This document shows, one piece after another, positions 11,537 through 22,299 of a stretch of DNA of 64,000 nucleotides. The notes beneath the pieces were generated by a model. It was not told the DNA's origin, did no database searches, and saw only the letters and a program-made list of their open reading frames with translations. The DNA is taken from contig BSBK01001871.1 of NCBI GenBank assembly GCA_027943335.1, positions 1,470,501-1,534,500 of the forward strand, read 5' to 3'. Position numbers and translations under genes: made by a program. The number at the start of each line of letters is the position of its first letter. Position 1 is the stretch's first letter. This stretch comes from Chamaecyparis obtusa (lineage: Eukaryota > Streptophyta > Pinopsida > Cupressales > Cupressaceae).

Positions 11537-12446
11537 TGATGCAGTCAAGGTAGGTGGATCCAATGAAGGACAATCCAAACCTTGTAGCCAATAGAATTAC
11601 ATAGAAAATTACTTAGCAATGCAACACCAAGTAATTATTCAACACTGATTTTCATTAACATGCCCAGCTATAAGGCCTTCTGGGTTAGGGCTAATTACAA
11701 TCAGAAAACAATTCTACAAGATCCACAACTAGATCCAATACAATCTTAGCTAGTTCAGCTCTGAAGACAATTAGAAGTGTATGGAAACCCTAAGGAAAAT
11801 CTAAACTTGAGCTTGCAAGCCTCCAAGAAATCTCCTTTTTCCCAAGTATGCAAACCCCTAGCTCTGCTACAAATGACTATCAGGTTACAATCTGATCTAC
11901 CAAAACATCAAGAACTTTTCCACAACTTCACTTTCAAGCTTCGCATTTGACTTCCAGATTTGCTAAGTTGTCTTCCCCAAAATTTTGTCCCTAAACATCT
12001 ACCCAAGCCCTCCTTAAATACTAATCATCAGCCACAAGGTGGAAAAATGAAACCCTTAACTCCCCAAAACAAATAATTAAATGCCATACAAGTTAGCTTA
12101 CAAATGTATACAAACATTTAATTATGTATGTCGGCCTATAACAATGGATACCAAAAATAAATTCACCAAGTCAGCTACACAAAACTACAGTCGGTAAGCC
12201 AGAACTACTGAGCAATAATAAAATCACTGAGCACACCAGGCATCACTGAGCACCAGTGTCGAACGAGCACCGCAGGCATGACCGAGTAACAATTCTACCA
12301 AGTGCCAGAGACTACTAATTTCCTTCAATGACTGAGATCACCGGTCAAGGCTACAACCGAGTAATAGTGGCCAAAATACAAACACTCCATGTAGTTTCAC
12401 CAAGGACATAGAATACCCTGTCTTAACCTTGGATGCCCCTACATCA
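11537..12446 (-). repeat. Gypsy-B 3' LTR (910 bp)
   Basis: Plus-strand tgatgcagtcaagg to ggatgcccctacatca, near-copy of 15441-16367. It is followed by acaccctaggttcc, the complement of the purine-tract context. Confidence 0.93.
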
Positions 12447-13734
12447 GACACCCTAGGTTCCAAAAGATGTGCATATGTGAGAAGAACATCTTTCAAGATT
12501 CAGCACATAAATCCTGAACTGGTTCTTCACATACAAGTCCTCCACCTTTTCTGCTTGCAAATTCTTCCACTTCAATTTCCTCTATCTCTTCAAGTCTTTT
12601 CTTGATAATGTACAGGTCAGTTCTCCATACTAATCATTCATTTTCTCTGGATCCACAATTTCAACTCAGCTACCAATACTTAGGCTTCTCCTATCGAGTG
12701 TTGTATCCATCAAAGGCATCAATGAAAACTTCCTGTCATTCTTCTCAACAATAAGCACATTCCAGACACAGTCATAAATAGCTCTGCAATCATATTGCCA
12801 AGGTCTACCAAGAAATATATCACAACTATTCATCTTCACAATGTCACAAAGCACAAGATCCTTGTACTGGCTAATCTAAACATTAATGAATCATTATTCT
12901 CTAACTTCCAAAGCATGAACATCTTGTAACCAGCCAAGCCTATAAGGACAAGGATGTTTCATTCTACTCAAACCAAGTTTCTGAACTAGGTCCTCAACAA
13001 CTAGGTTATCAGTACTACCACTATCAACAATAACATCATAGACTTTACCTTTAGTCTTGCATCAGTTCCTAAACAAGTTACTCCTTTGACAAGGTTCATC
13101 CTTTGTACTGAGAAATGTTCGTTGAAGCATCAAGTTCTCTTATTCAGGTTCATTCTGAATGTTCTTATTCATCATAGCAATTCATCGATCAACCTTCTTC
13201 TATGTGCACTCAAAAGAATGGTGTCCTTCCTCTCCACAGTTATAGAAAGTACTCTTAAAGATAACTCTACCTGTCTTCTTCTTTAGTTCCATAGGTTTTT
13301 GTTCATCTTCTGCATCAGTTGGTGTATCCTTCACCGAGTGATCAATCTTTTCTTTCCCTTAGGAGTTACTAGGCTATTTCCTCTTCAACTTATATTTTTC
13401 CTTCAGATCATACTGATAAGCATCTTCAATAGAATCAATCTTCAGCATACCAAGCTCATCTTGAATATTGAATCTCAAACCATTCACATACTGAGCTACC
13501 TTTTCCTTACCAAGCTCTTGGTATCTAGACCGAATAGTAAGTTTGTAGAACTCCTCAGTATAATCTTCAACATATAAATCCTTCTGTTTTAGATTCTGCA
13601 ACTTCTTAAACAAGTCAAGCTCATAGTCATCCGGTATGAACTTAGCTTTCAACTTAGTCACCATCAATCTCCACCGATTAATCTTTATTTCACCTTCATC
13701 TTCTCAGTCTCTCTTTAGTTCTTTCCACCAAAGA
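12447..13734 (-). pseudogene. Gypsy-B Gag C-terminus and protease
   Basis: On the minus strand: the central Gag core at 13667-13374 (MVTKLKAKFIPDDYELDLFKK, YVNGLRFNIQDELG); a knuckle at about 13201-13245 reading FYNCGEEGHHSFEC with the first Cys replaced; a protease site VDSGST at about 13009-13026; and MNSCDIFLGRPWQYDCRAIYDC at 12843-12770. These are very close to the Gypsy-F products (for example KFSLMPL.DTTL.RRSLSIGS in both). The ORF ends soon after the protease. Several stops and frameshifts. Confidence 0.87.
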
Positions 13735-14730
13735 GGGTGACCCCACAATAGTGGGTTACACTTTTTTATACATGCTGATTTTTGTTGAAATAACATATTT
13801 TTAATAAAATATGATTATTTAAGCCTTGAGAGGTTCTATTTGAAATAATTAATTACAAATGGTTATCTCAATGCATCTTAGATTAAAAAAAATATTGATA
13901 TAACATCTATACTCTTCATTCATACCTAAAATGGAGTCTCCTTCGCACCTATTAAAATGCTGACAAAAAATCACTTCGACTTTATCTTTTGGTAGATCAA
14001 ATGAATCCATTTGAAAAATTTATCTATGTAGTAAGGTACTACTAAGAAAACTCTTTCCAATGATTATAATCTTAATATATATTAAGTTTATTATGACTTT
14101 GTATTTTTAGTTTTACTAAACATAGATATTGCACTGTATGTCTACCTCTATGTTTGACACTTATGGAAAAATAGTAAATGAGAGAAAAAAAATTCTAAAA
14201 AATATCTATGCCCTAGGTATTGGAGTTCTCTTTCTATCTAAATAAATAAAAATGAAATTGGAAAAATACACAAGAAGTTGTAAGCTATGTAGTCAATGTA
14301 TGTCAAAATTATGGTTTAGGTAACTTCAAACGTTAATAAAATATGAAATAATCATGATAATTTCATCAAACCAATTGCATGCCCTCCACATGGATGTTAA
14401 AAAATTAAATTCAAAAACATCACATTGATATCTATTTTAGAAAAAAAGTTATGCTCTATGAAAACAATGTAACTCTCTAAAAATGGCATTTTCAGCAACA
14501 TACAAGTTTTCATGGGAGAAAGAAAAATCCAATCAAATAAATTTAAAAATAAAAATAAAAAATATATTTAGAATCTGGATAGAAAATCGTAAAAGACTCT
14601 AATTTACTTCATCTTACGATTCCAAACGGTTTAACGAGAATATGCATTCAAATTTGAAAGTTTTTTTCAAAATGTAGAGTTCAGTGTCCGTTCAGGCAAA
14701 AAAGTGTAACCCACTATTGTGGGTTCACCC
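13735..14730. mobile_element. DNA-transposon-like element with 33-bp terminal inverted repeats, no coding capacity
   Basis: The left end gggtgaccccacaatagtgg... (13735-13767) is repeated inverted at 14698-14730 with one mismatch in 33. It interrupts Gypsy-B gag at the LWWK codons, and the flanks show a duplicated aaga (or aagag, since one G can be placed in either). Each terminal repeat itself contains a cccac-aata-gtggg hairpin. The AT-rich interior has no ORF of note. The target-duplication length of 4-5 bp does not fit hAT, Mutator, CACTA or Tc1 well, so I leave the superfamily open. Confidence 0.88.
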
Positions 14731-15428
14731 AAGAGCAACATGTCCTTTCAACTTTGTCTATGCTAATCTCACTTGAAGAGGATCTTCAATTTCTTCCAAC
14801 TCAAATAGATCTTCAAGTTCACCAATTTAATCAATCAGATTGTCGGGCTTCAAAGTACAAGAGAAAGTAGAAACTTCCATTTGGTAATTACTAAACCGAG
14901 CAGTAGGTCTAGGCAACCGAGCAATTTTGTTTCACTAGATCTATTCCTCTAGTCATCACCACTAGATCTAGCAGTTTCAAATTCTTCAGTAACTTCTTCA
15001 TAGCCATCCTCAGTACCAACATTCTGAGGTATACTAGTAACAGTTCTCATGATCTCAGTGACCATATCATTCTTCATCAATTCCATCTCAGATCTGAATT
15101 CTGATTTCACCTTCTCTATGATCTGGGATTCAATAGTATCACAAAGATCTGAAATAACTCAAGGGTCCAATCTTCTTGAAGGCATCCTTAAAGATATGAA
15201 AATAAATCCTCTACAAAAAACCCTCACCAACCACCTTGTGATCATTTCCAGGTTGCAACAAGTTAGATCTCAACCTGCAATCTTGTAAACAACTAGCGCA
15301 TAATTTCACAAGTTTAGTGCTATGGATGTGCAATCCAGATTGCGTACAATCTCTGCTCCAACAAGATCAACTTCACAAGATCAGCCTTGCTAGTTCAACC
15401 TTCTGCTTCAACAAGATCAAACTCTCAC
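14731..15428 (-). pseudogene. Gypsy-B gag, N-terminal part
   Basis: Reading from the primer site leftward, the minus strand shows the same order as the Gypsy-F gag N-terminus (LRPDNLID-like segment near 14840, an acidic ELEEIEDPLQVRLA-like segment near 14770-14800, then LLW at 14735). Frame is interrupted. The remainder of gag follows after the inverted-repeat insertion at 13734. Confidence 0.7.
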
Positions 15429-16367
15429 TCTGATACCACCTGATGCAATCAAGGTAGATGGATCCAATGAAGGATAGTCCAAACCTTGCAGCCAATAGAA
15501 TATCACAGTGGATTACTCAACAATGCAACACCAAGTAATTGTTCAAAACTTATTTTCATTAACTTGCCTAGCTGTAAGTCCTTTCGGGTTAGGGCCAATT
15601 ACAATCAAAAAACAATTTTGCAAGATCCACAACTAGATCCAATACAATCTTAGCTAGTTCAGCTTTGAAGACAATCAAAAGTTGATGGAAATCCTAAGGC
15701 AGATCTAAACTTGAGCTCGCAAGCCTCCAAGAAATCTCCTTGTTTCTAAGTATGCAAACCCCTAGCTCTGCTATAAATGACTATCAGATTACAATCTGAT
15801 CTACCAAAACATCAAGAACTTTTTCACAACTTCTCTCTCAAGCTTCGCATCTGACTTCCAGATTTGCTAAGTTGTCTTCCCCAAAATTTTGTCCCTAAAC
15901 ATCTACCCAAGCCCTCCTTAAATACTAATCATCAGCCACAAGTCGGCAAGATGAAACCCTTAACTCCCCAAAATAAATAATTAAATTCCATACGAGTCAG
16001 CTTACAAATGTATATAAACATTTAATTCTGCATGTCGGCCCATAACAATGGCTACCAACAATAAATTCACCAAGTCAGCTACACAGAACTCTAATTGGTA
16101 AGCTAGAGCTACCAAGTGACAGTAAAATCACCAAGCATGCTAGGCATTTTTGAGCACTAGTGTCAACCAAGCACCATATACATGACTGAGTAACAATTCC
16201 ACCAAGCACCAGAGAAAACTGAGTTCCTTCAGTGACTGAGCTTCTTTCAATGACCCAAACTATCGGTTAAGGCTGCAATCGAGTAACACCAGCCAAAATA
16301 TAACACTCCATGCAGTTTCACCGAGGACATAGAATGCACTATCCTAACCTTGGATGCCCCTGCATCA
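15429..16367 (-). repeat. Gypsy-B 5' LTR (15441-16367) with primer site (15429-15439)
   Basis: The LTR runs 15441-16367 (927 bp). Directly to its left the plus strand reads ctgataccacc, the complement of a Met-tRNA primer site, which fixes the element orientation as minus. The LTR is related in its U5/R part (ggccttaca...ggcatgttaatg on the sense strand) to that of Gypsy-F. Confidence 0.92.
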
Positions 16368-16372
16368 GTACA

Positions 16373-17283
16373 TGTAGCAGATCTTTTCTTTAAGGAAATT
16401 TTCAGATTGCATGGATTACTGAGGAGTATTATTTTTGACCAAGACAGTAATTTTTTTGGATACTTTTGGAAGACTCTATGGAGAAAGTTTGGCACTGAGT
16501 TGAAATATAGTTCTACATTTCACCCACAAACCGATGGATAGATAGAGGTTGTTAATAGAAGTTTGGGAAATCTTTTGAGATGTTTAGTCAGAGACACACC
16601 TAGTAATTGGGATTCTGTGTCGGCACAAGCAGAGTTTGCATACAATAATTTAGTGGATAGGAAAATTGGAAAAACACCCTTTGATATTGTGAATGGCATA
16701 TAGTCAAGAGGTATATCTGATTTGAGAGATATTGCTGAGGAAACTAAGAGAAGTGTTGAAGGAGTGAAATTTGTTGAGTACATGAAGACATTGCATGAAA
16801 ATGTGAAAATCAAGCTGGAAGAGAGTAATCAAAAATACAAAGACAGAGTTGATAGATCAAGGAGACATAAGACTTTTGATGTTGGAGATAAAGTGATGGT
16901 TTATTTGAAGAAAGGTCAATTTCCTACTGGAACATATGGGAAGTTGAAGATGAAGAAGTTTGGACCTTGCAATATTTTGAAGAAATTTGACAGTGGAAAT
17001 GCATATGAGATTGAGTTACCTAATGACATGGACATATCACTGAATTTCAACATTGCTGATTTGTATGAGTATCATGAACCTGATGAAGACATAACAGTAC
17101 CAATGGAATATCCTAAGAAGCAAAATGAAGAAGTTGAGTAGATTTTGGAGAAAAGAATTGGCAAGAGTACAAGAGCTAAACAGTATATGGAATATTTGGT
17201 AAAGTGGAAGAATAGACTGATTAAAGATAGTTCATGGATTTCATAGTTTGAGTTGGATGCAGCTTTACCCAGACCTACTAAAT
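16373..17283 (+). pseudogene. Gypsy-A integrase C-terminal half and chromodomain-like tail
   Basis: The frame resumes after the second gtaca copy with HVADLFFKEIFRLHGL, the second catalytic Asp in FDQDSNFF, and the catalytic Glu region after HPQTDG (one TAG stop stands before IEVVNRSLGN, where Q is usual). The region from 16722 ([14 protein letters not shown]) is open for 139 codons through [19 protein letters not shown] and a KFGPCNIL block. It ends in a chromodomain-like segment YLVKWKNRLIKDSSWIS at about 17195-17245. Confidence 0.9.
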
Positions 17284-17319
17284 GATTTAGAGAATCATTT
17301 CTAAATAAACCTAGGTGTT

Positions 17320-17995
17320 TGATGCAGGAGCATCTCGGGTCCTTGGCAATCCTGTGCCACCAAAAACATATTTGAGTTTGGCTATGTTGCTCAGTTCCTT
17401 CTTTGACCGAGTTGGTCGGTAGTTGGTTGGTTTCCTTTGGTTACCGAGTGTGGTCGGTCATCTCTTGGGTGGTTGGTTGTTTCACTGGCACTCAGCGATG
17501 CTTGTTTGTTGCTCGATCATCCTTGCTTACAAAGTAGTTTCTTTTTAGTTTCTATTGAGGCTGACTTGTGCATTGATTATGGTTCATAGATTTAATGCTA
17601 GTATCCATCATTAGGAAGCATGTGGTCCTAGATCTGACCATTCCTTCCATTGATTGTAGATCTAAAGGTTGACTCAGTTTAGTAGCCTCTTGTATAAGTA
17701 TAGTTGTTTGGTTAGAGTTTAAGGGAGTTTTAGTAGAAGATAGGAAGATAGTAGAATCAAGATTGTTGGAAGATCCTCACATGTTTGAGGACTTTTTTAA
17801 TTCATTGTAATATTTAGTCATAACTAGGAAGGCCTTACAACCCGGCATGTATGAATAAATTTGAATTAAGTTAATATATCAATGATCTTGCTTTCTCTCT
17901 CTCACTGTGTTGTTGTTGCTTCCGCGTGTTGTTGAGAAGGCTGGATCTGTAGGGTGTGCCATCATTTGGCCCCTAAGGTCCCTTCCCTTGTGTCA
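17320..17995 (+). repeat. Gypsy-A 3' LTR (676 bp)
   Basis: Same length as the 5' copy; tgatgcaggagcatctcgg to cttgtgtca. The upstream cctaggtgtt context is the site where the purine tract is expected. Confidence 0.94.
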
Positions 17996-18000
17996 TGACT

Positions 18001-18244
18001 TTACACTATGTGTATATACAAATGCAGATTGGGGAGGCAATGTTGATGAAAAAAAAAGTACAAGTGGTGGAGCATTTTTCCTTGGAGGAAGATTGGTTTC
18101 TTAGCTAAGCAAGAAATAAAATTGTATTTCAAATATCACAACAGAAGCATAATATGTACTAGCAACAAACAATTATAACTATATAATATGGATGAATTTT
18201 TTTTTGAAGGATATTGGAATAAAATTTGATGAGCCCGTTGTTAT
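18001..18244 (+). pseudogene. Copia-1 RNase H, middle part
   Basis: Continues the RT/RNase H frame of 7183: the segment reads FTLCVYTNADWGGNVDEKKSTSGGAFFLGGRLVS and then stops at TAG where Trp (TGG) is usual. The DADWAG-type RNase H start is recognisable (NADWGGN). It ends at element C; the final part is at 47129-47372. Confidence 0.9.
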
Positions 18245-19331
18245 TGTTAGGAATGGGAACACTGAGAGGGGGGGTGAATCAGTGTTCACTATATTTTAAC
18301 TTTTAACTTTTACTCTTGAAACTAAACTTGAATGCTTAAGTACTAAAATGGACATTAACATAAACTCAACACATAACACCAATATTTTTATGGTGAAACC
18401 CAAATAGGTAAAAACCCCTATGGCAATTGACACCGACTAATAATCTGTACTAGTGTTTTATGATCCTTGTTAGAAGATCCTTAACCCTGTTAGGAGTTTT
18501 CTTTACAATGTATTTAGTATAGTGACCTTGTCAAGGGTCGGACCCTATTATGAGTCTTTTACAATTAACCCTATTAGGGGTGGGGACACATTGTTTGAGA
18601 GATCACTACTCAAGTGGTGAAGGCTACAACCTTCTGATCTCATATACACACTATATCTACTAGATGAATTGGTGTTGTGACACTACTTATCAGATCAATT
18701 CCTTTGATGCACTGATGCTTTGACCTCTTGCAAATCTCTAATACACCTTAAAAAATCTTCACACACTTATGCTTTGCTTATCTCAACTCTATAACAATTT
18801 CCATACTTATTACAAAGGGCGCATCTCATATTTATATGCGCTACCAAAAACAATTAACTAGGTCGGCCTATAATCGATTACATACAATGCTTCTAATTGA
18901 ATTGGCTCAAACATGTTTACAAAAAAACATAATTACATGTCTACAACTTAATTATAATAGGCACATAGCCTTTACAAAATAATATTATAGTCGCTAATCA
19001 AATTACCAACAGTCGGTTGCATACACTATTTTGTTCTGGCATTCACTGTCTGTATCTTTTTCATACTGAATCTTCTGATCATACGCTCTTAGACTAAGCA
19101 TGAATATACTCTTATCATCTTATCTTCTAGGGTGCATACCATAACTTGGTCATATGCACATGCGCTTATGCTCTGAACTATTGGTGCTCTACTAACTGTC
19201 CAGTCTTCTGTACTTAGCCAATTTCTGATCTTCTAATGATTTGCGTTGACTCCAAAACACTATATGACTTTGTTTCCATAATGAAAACACTCTATTAATT
19301 CATATACAATAGTATAGTGAAATTTCCAACA
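18245..19331 (-). repeat. Element C 3' LTR (1087 bp)
   Basis: tgttaggaatggg...atttccaaca. Pair of 46024-47123. A minus-strand TATAAATA lies in the catatttatatgcgc stretch at about 18827-18841. Next to it, atctccccctttg is the complement of the caaagggggagat purine tract. Confidence 0.94.
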
Positions 19332-19531
19332 ATCTCCCCCTTTGTTATTGATGGCAACAAAGGAATATGGAAAAGTTACTATCTGTCTCTTGTACAAAAA
19401 CTTATATCTCCCTTAGTCTTATTACTATACATCTTCTTTACATATTTATAACTCCATATTTTATACATACTCCCCCTTTGACATTAATGACAAAGGTATT
19501 CCAAAAACTATATCTACAAGTACTTACAATG

Positions 19532-20381
19532 TTAAGACATCCGGATATGTTGTCTACAACTTTTGGATCTCTTGTTTCCAGAATGTAATCAGTGCATTGA
19601 CTATTTGGAGATGGGCGCATAATGCATAAGTCAGCTTCTCCATCTTCTCCAAATCTGAGCTATAACCTTGATCATATGTCACCATGGTGGCATCAATCTC
19701 CTTGATATTTTTATTAAGCACATCTAGGGAGGGCGCAAGAGCATTCCTTAGCTGTGTTTTCCTTTCCCTTATCTTGGACATCTCTTTCTCAGCTTTTTCT
19801 ATTTTATCTATCTATCCCTAGTATACATTGTTGCACATGTTCACATCAATGGATGGATCTTCTACTGATTTCCTTATGCTATCAGTCATAGCTTATGCAT
19901 CTTGGATCTTCTTGTATAGATCAGTTGTTAACTTGTCTTGTTTCATGCAGTCAGCAATAATCTTCTTGCCCTTTGCTACAAACTCTTTTAAGGATGCTTG
20001 ACCAACCTTGAGTGAACTTAGGTCAAGTGCAAAGTTATTGACAAATTCACTAAGCCTCTTCTTCATATACTTCTCTTCTACAACTAGGGATGCAAATTCT
20101 TCCACGCTAGAAAAGTTTGTCTTAAAATTTCAAAGAATTGTGCTCACATCATCCACTGAATGAACCTTAGACACTTTCTTGTCTGAAGGTAGCAGGTTGT
20201 TCAAGATGTCCATTGACTCAAAAAATAAGGGATTCCTCATTACATGTTTCTCTTTGGCCTTCTCCATAGCTAAAACATTGATCTTGATCAAGTCTTCTTC
20301 TCCCCAAGAGTCCAAACTAGTGGTGTCTGGTGTCAATCTTGTCAATAATGATGTTGAGGGTAATGGAGTGATAGGAGTGCT
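19532..20381 (-). pseudogene. Element C ORF2, C-terminal part
   Basis: Unknown function. The minus strand encodes a mostly helical C-terminal region: WGEEDLIKINVLAMEKAKEKH (about 20305-20240), then LLPSDKKVSKVHSVDDV, then KIRERKTQLRNALAPSLDVLN and MEKLTYALCAHLQIVNALITFW near 19640-19570. It is near-identical to the intact-order copy in C' at 36797-37650 and ends at about 19532. Frames are broken by several stops. The N-terminal part is at 42452-44419, separated by C'. Confidence 0.75.
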
Positions 20382-20576
20382 TTTTAGGAATGGGAACACT
20401 GAGAGGGGGGGTGAATCAATGTTCACTATATTCAATCTTTTTATTTACTCTTTAAACTTAACCTGAATGCCTAAGTACTAAAATAAACATTAACATAAAC
20501 AAGATAGATGAACACAACACATAACACCAATATGGTTACGGGGTAACCTAAATAGGTAAAAACCCTAGTGGGAAAT

Positions 20577-21805
20577 TGTTGGAATAAGGAGAGATAGGGT
20601 ACTAAGAGGGGAGGGGTGAATCAATGCCCACAAAAACTTTAACTCGTTAACCTTTTAGATCTACAACAACAAAAAATCATAAACTTTGAAAAATATCTTG
20701 TATCTAATACATGTATCATTCATCCATTCAACTTGTGAAAGTAAATAACATGAAATCAACAATATATTAGTCACATAACATAAGTATTTTGGTAACGCAA
20801 AAACCCTTGTTAGAAGGTAAAAACTACAGTGGGGATGACACCCACAAATTCTTCACTACTGCAGATAGAAAAAGGTTTTCCTGTTAGGGCTACAAGTTTT
20901 GATCACTTCTGGTGATCTTACCTTGTTAGGGGTAACATATTAGATCAGCTAGATCTACCTAGTTATGGGATTTTAACAACACTAATGAAGTGTGCACTCA
21001 GTTAAGAGATTTACATAAGACTATCAAGTCTACTCTGTTAAGAGATTTAGCAAAAAAACTCTATTACAATTGTTAGAAAGCAATAAGCAATTATCTTCTA
21101 AATTGACAACTTAATTGTCTGATACAAATCAATAAGTACTGAATATATTTCACCTTTACTGTGATGAATCTCTTCTCTGAACTACTTGGTTAGCCTACTC
21201 TGATTCTTCTTAATCTGATCTCTACTATATACTATTCTACTCTGTCAACTGATAGTCTTGAAGTTAGGCAAGTTCTTCAAGTGCTCCTTAATTCATACAT
21301 CAGTTCACATCAAAAATGATGCAAACATACATTTATATAGCATACTACTTTATGTCACTTTAACAAAATTAGGTTACAAATCTTAGACAAAACCCTAAGA
21401 TCTACGATATAGAAAAATGACCTAGATCAAACTATTACATAAGATATACATTGCATTTAATGAATATCTTGACAATAAATATTCCTCAATCTTGGTAAAA
21501 CATTTTCTGATCTGTTCTAACCATTTGCATAGAAGAATGTGTCATTCCTGATTACTATGTCATTTCCTATGATCATCGATAAACACTGTACAAACTGCTC
21601 GGTGTATACTAGTGCTTGGTGTTTACTGTTGCTCAGCGTTGGTGTCTTTTGGTGCTCGGTAAACTGTTTGATGCTCAGTGTATATGCTTAACCAACTGGT
21701 CTATTTTGCTTCTAGTTACCAACTAGGTTCATATATGTAACCGACATATATACTTTGATAACCTTTGATACTAATGATAACCCTCAAAGCTCAATAGAGA
21801 TAACA
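20577..21805 (-). repeat. Element D 3' LTR (1229 bp)
   Basis: Pair of 27718-28424 plus 35165-35665. A minus-strand TATATAAATG motif lies at about 21331-21341. The LTR is followed by atctccccctttggc, complement of gccaaagggggagat. Confidence 0.94.
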
Positions 21806-22299
21806 ATCTCCCCCTTTGGCATTAGTATCAAAACTTGAATGTATATAGACAAAATTTTCTACATATAACTTATATCTCTACCATATACATATATACTTAT
21901 CAAAATTTCTATTTACTCCCCCTCAGTGCATGCTCCCGGTAAAATGTAGTATACGTAGCATCTATGTACATATTTGGCATATTGACATATACATTGATTT
22001 CCCCCTTTTTGATAGTAATGCTAAATACAAAAATTAAACTGTATACTCACATCTTGTCAAAAATGTGTGGATGGGTTTTCTTCACAAACGCCAAGACTTC
22101 TTCCCATTCCTCTTTGAAGTTGGTGAGAGAAATGTGCTCAAGACTGACTTGCACATGCATGTCAAAGATGTTATCCAACACAGAAATTTATGATGTTGCA
22201 ACAAGTTGTTCTCCTTTGACAATGTGTTTCTCAAAAATCTTTAGGTATGGAAGGAGTTTTGTCTTTAATTTTGTGACCTGATCTGTGAGCTGCTCTTCT

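Larger units (their letters stand above)
11537..16367 (-). mobile_element. Gypsy-B, non-autonomous gypsy-type element (gag and protease only)
   Basis: Minus-strand element with identical 5-mers gtaca on both sides (11532-11536 and 16368-16372). LTRs of 910 and 927 bp flank about 3 kb, of which 996 bp is a later insertion. The interior has gag and a protease with DSGS but no RT, RNase H or integrase, and the space between the protease and the 3' LTR is too short for them. Ends (TGATG...CATCA), primer site and the cctagggtgtc purine-tract context are like Gypsy-A. Likely mobilised by Gypsy-A-type enzymes (inference). Confidence 0.92.
7184..17995 (+). mobile_element. Gypsy-A, Ty3/gypsy element with a complete gag-pol order
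   Basis: Starts tgatgcaggagc and ends cttgtgtca. The flanking 5-mers are identical (tgact at 7179-7183 and 17996-18000). LTRs are both 676 bp. Without nested Gypsy-B the element is about 6.0 kb, a normal size. Domain order is gag, protease, RT, RNase H, integrase, chromodomain-like tail. It interrupts the Copia-1 RNase H, whose frame resumes in phase at 18001. Confidence 0.95.
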
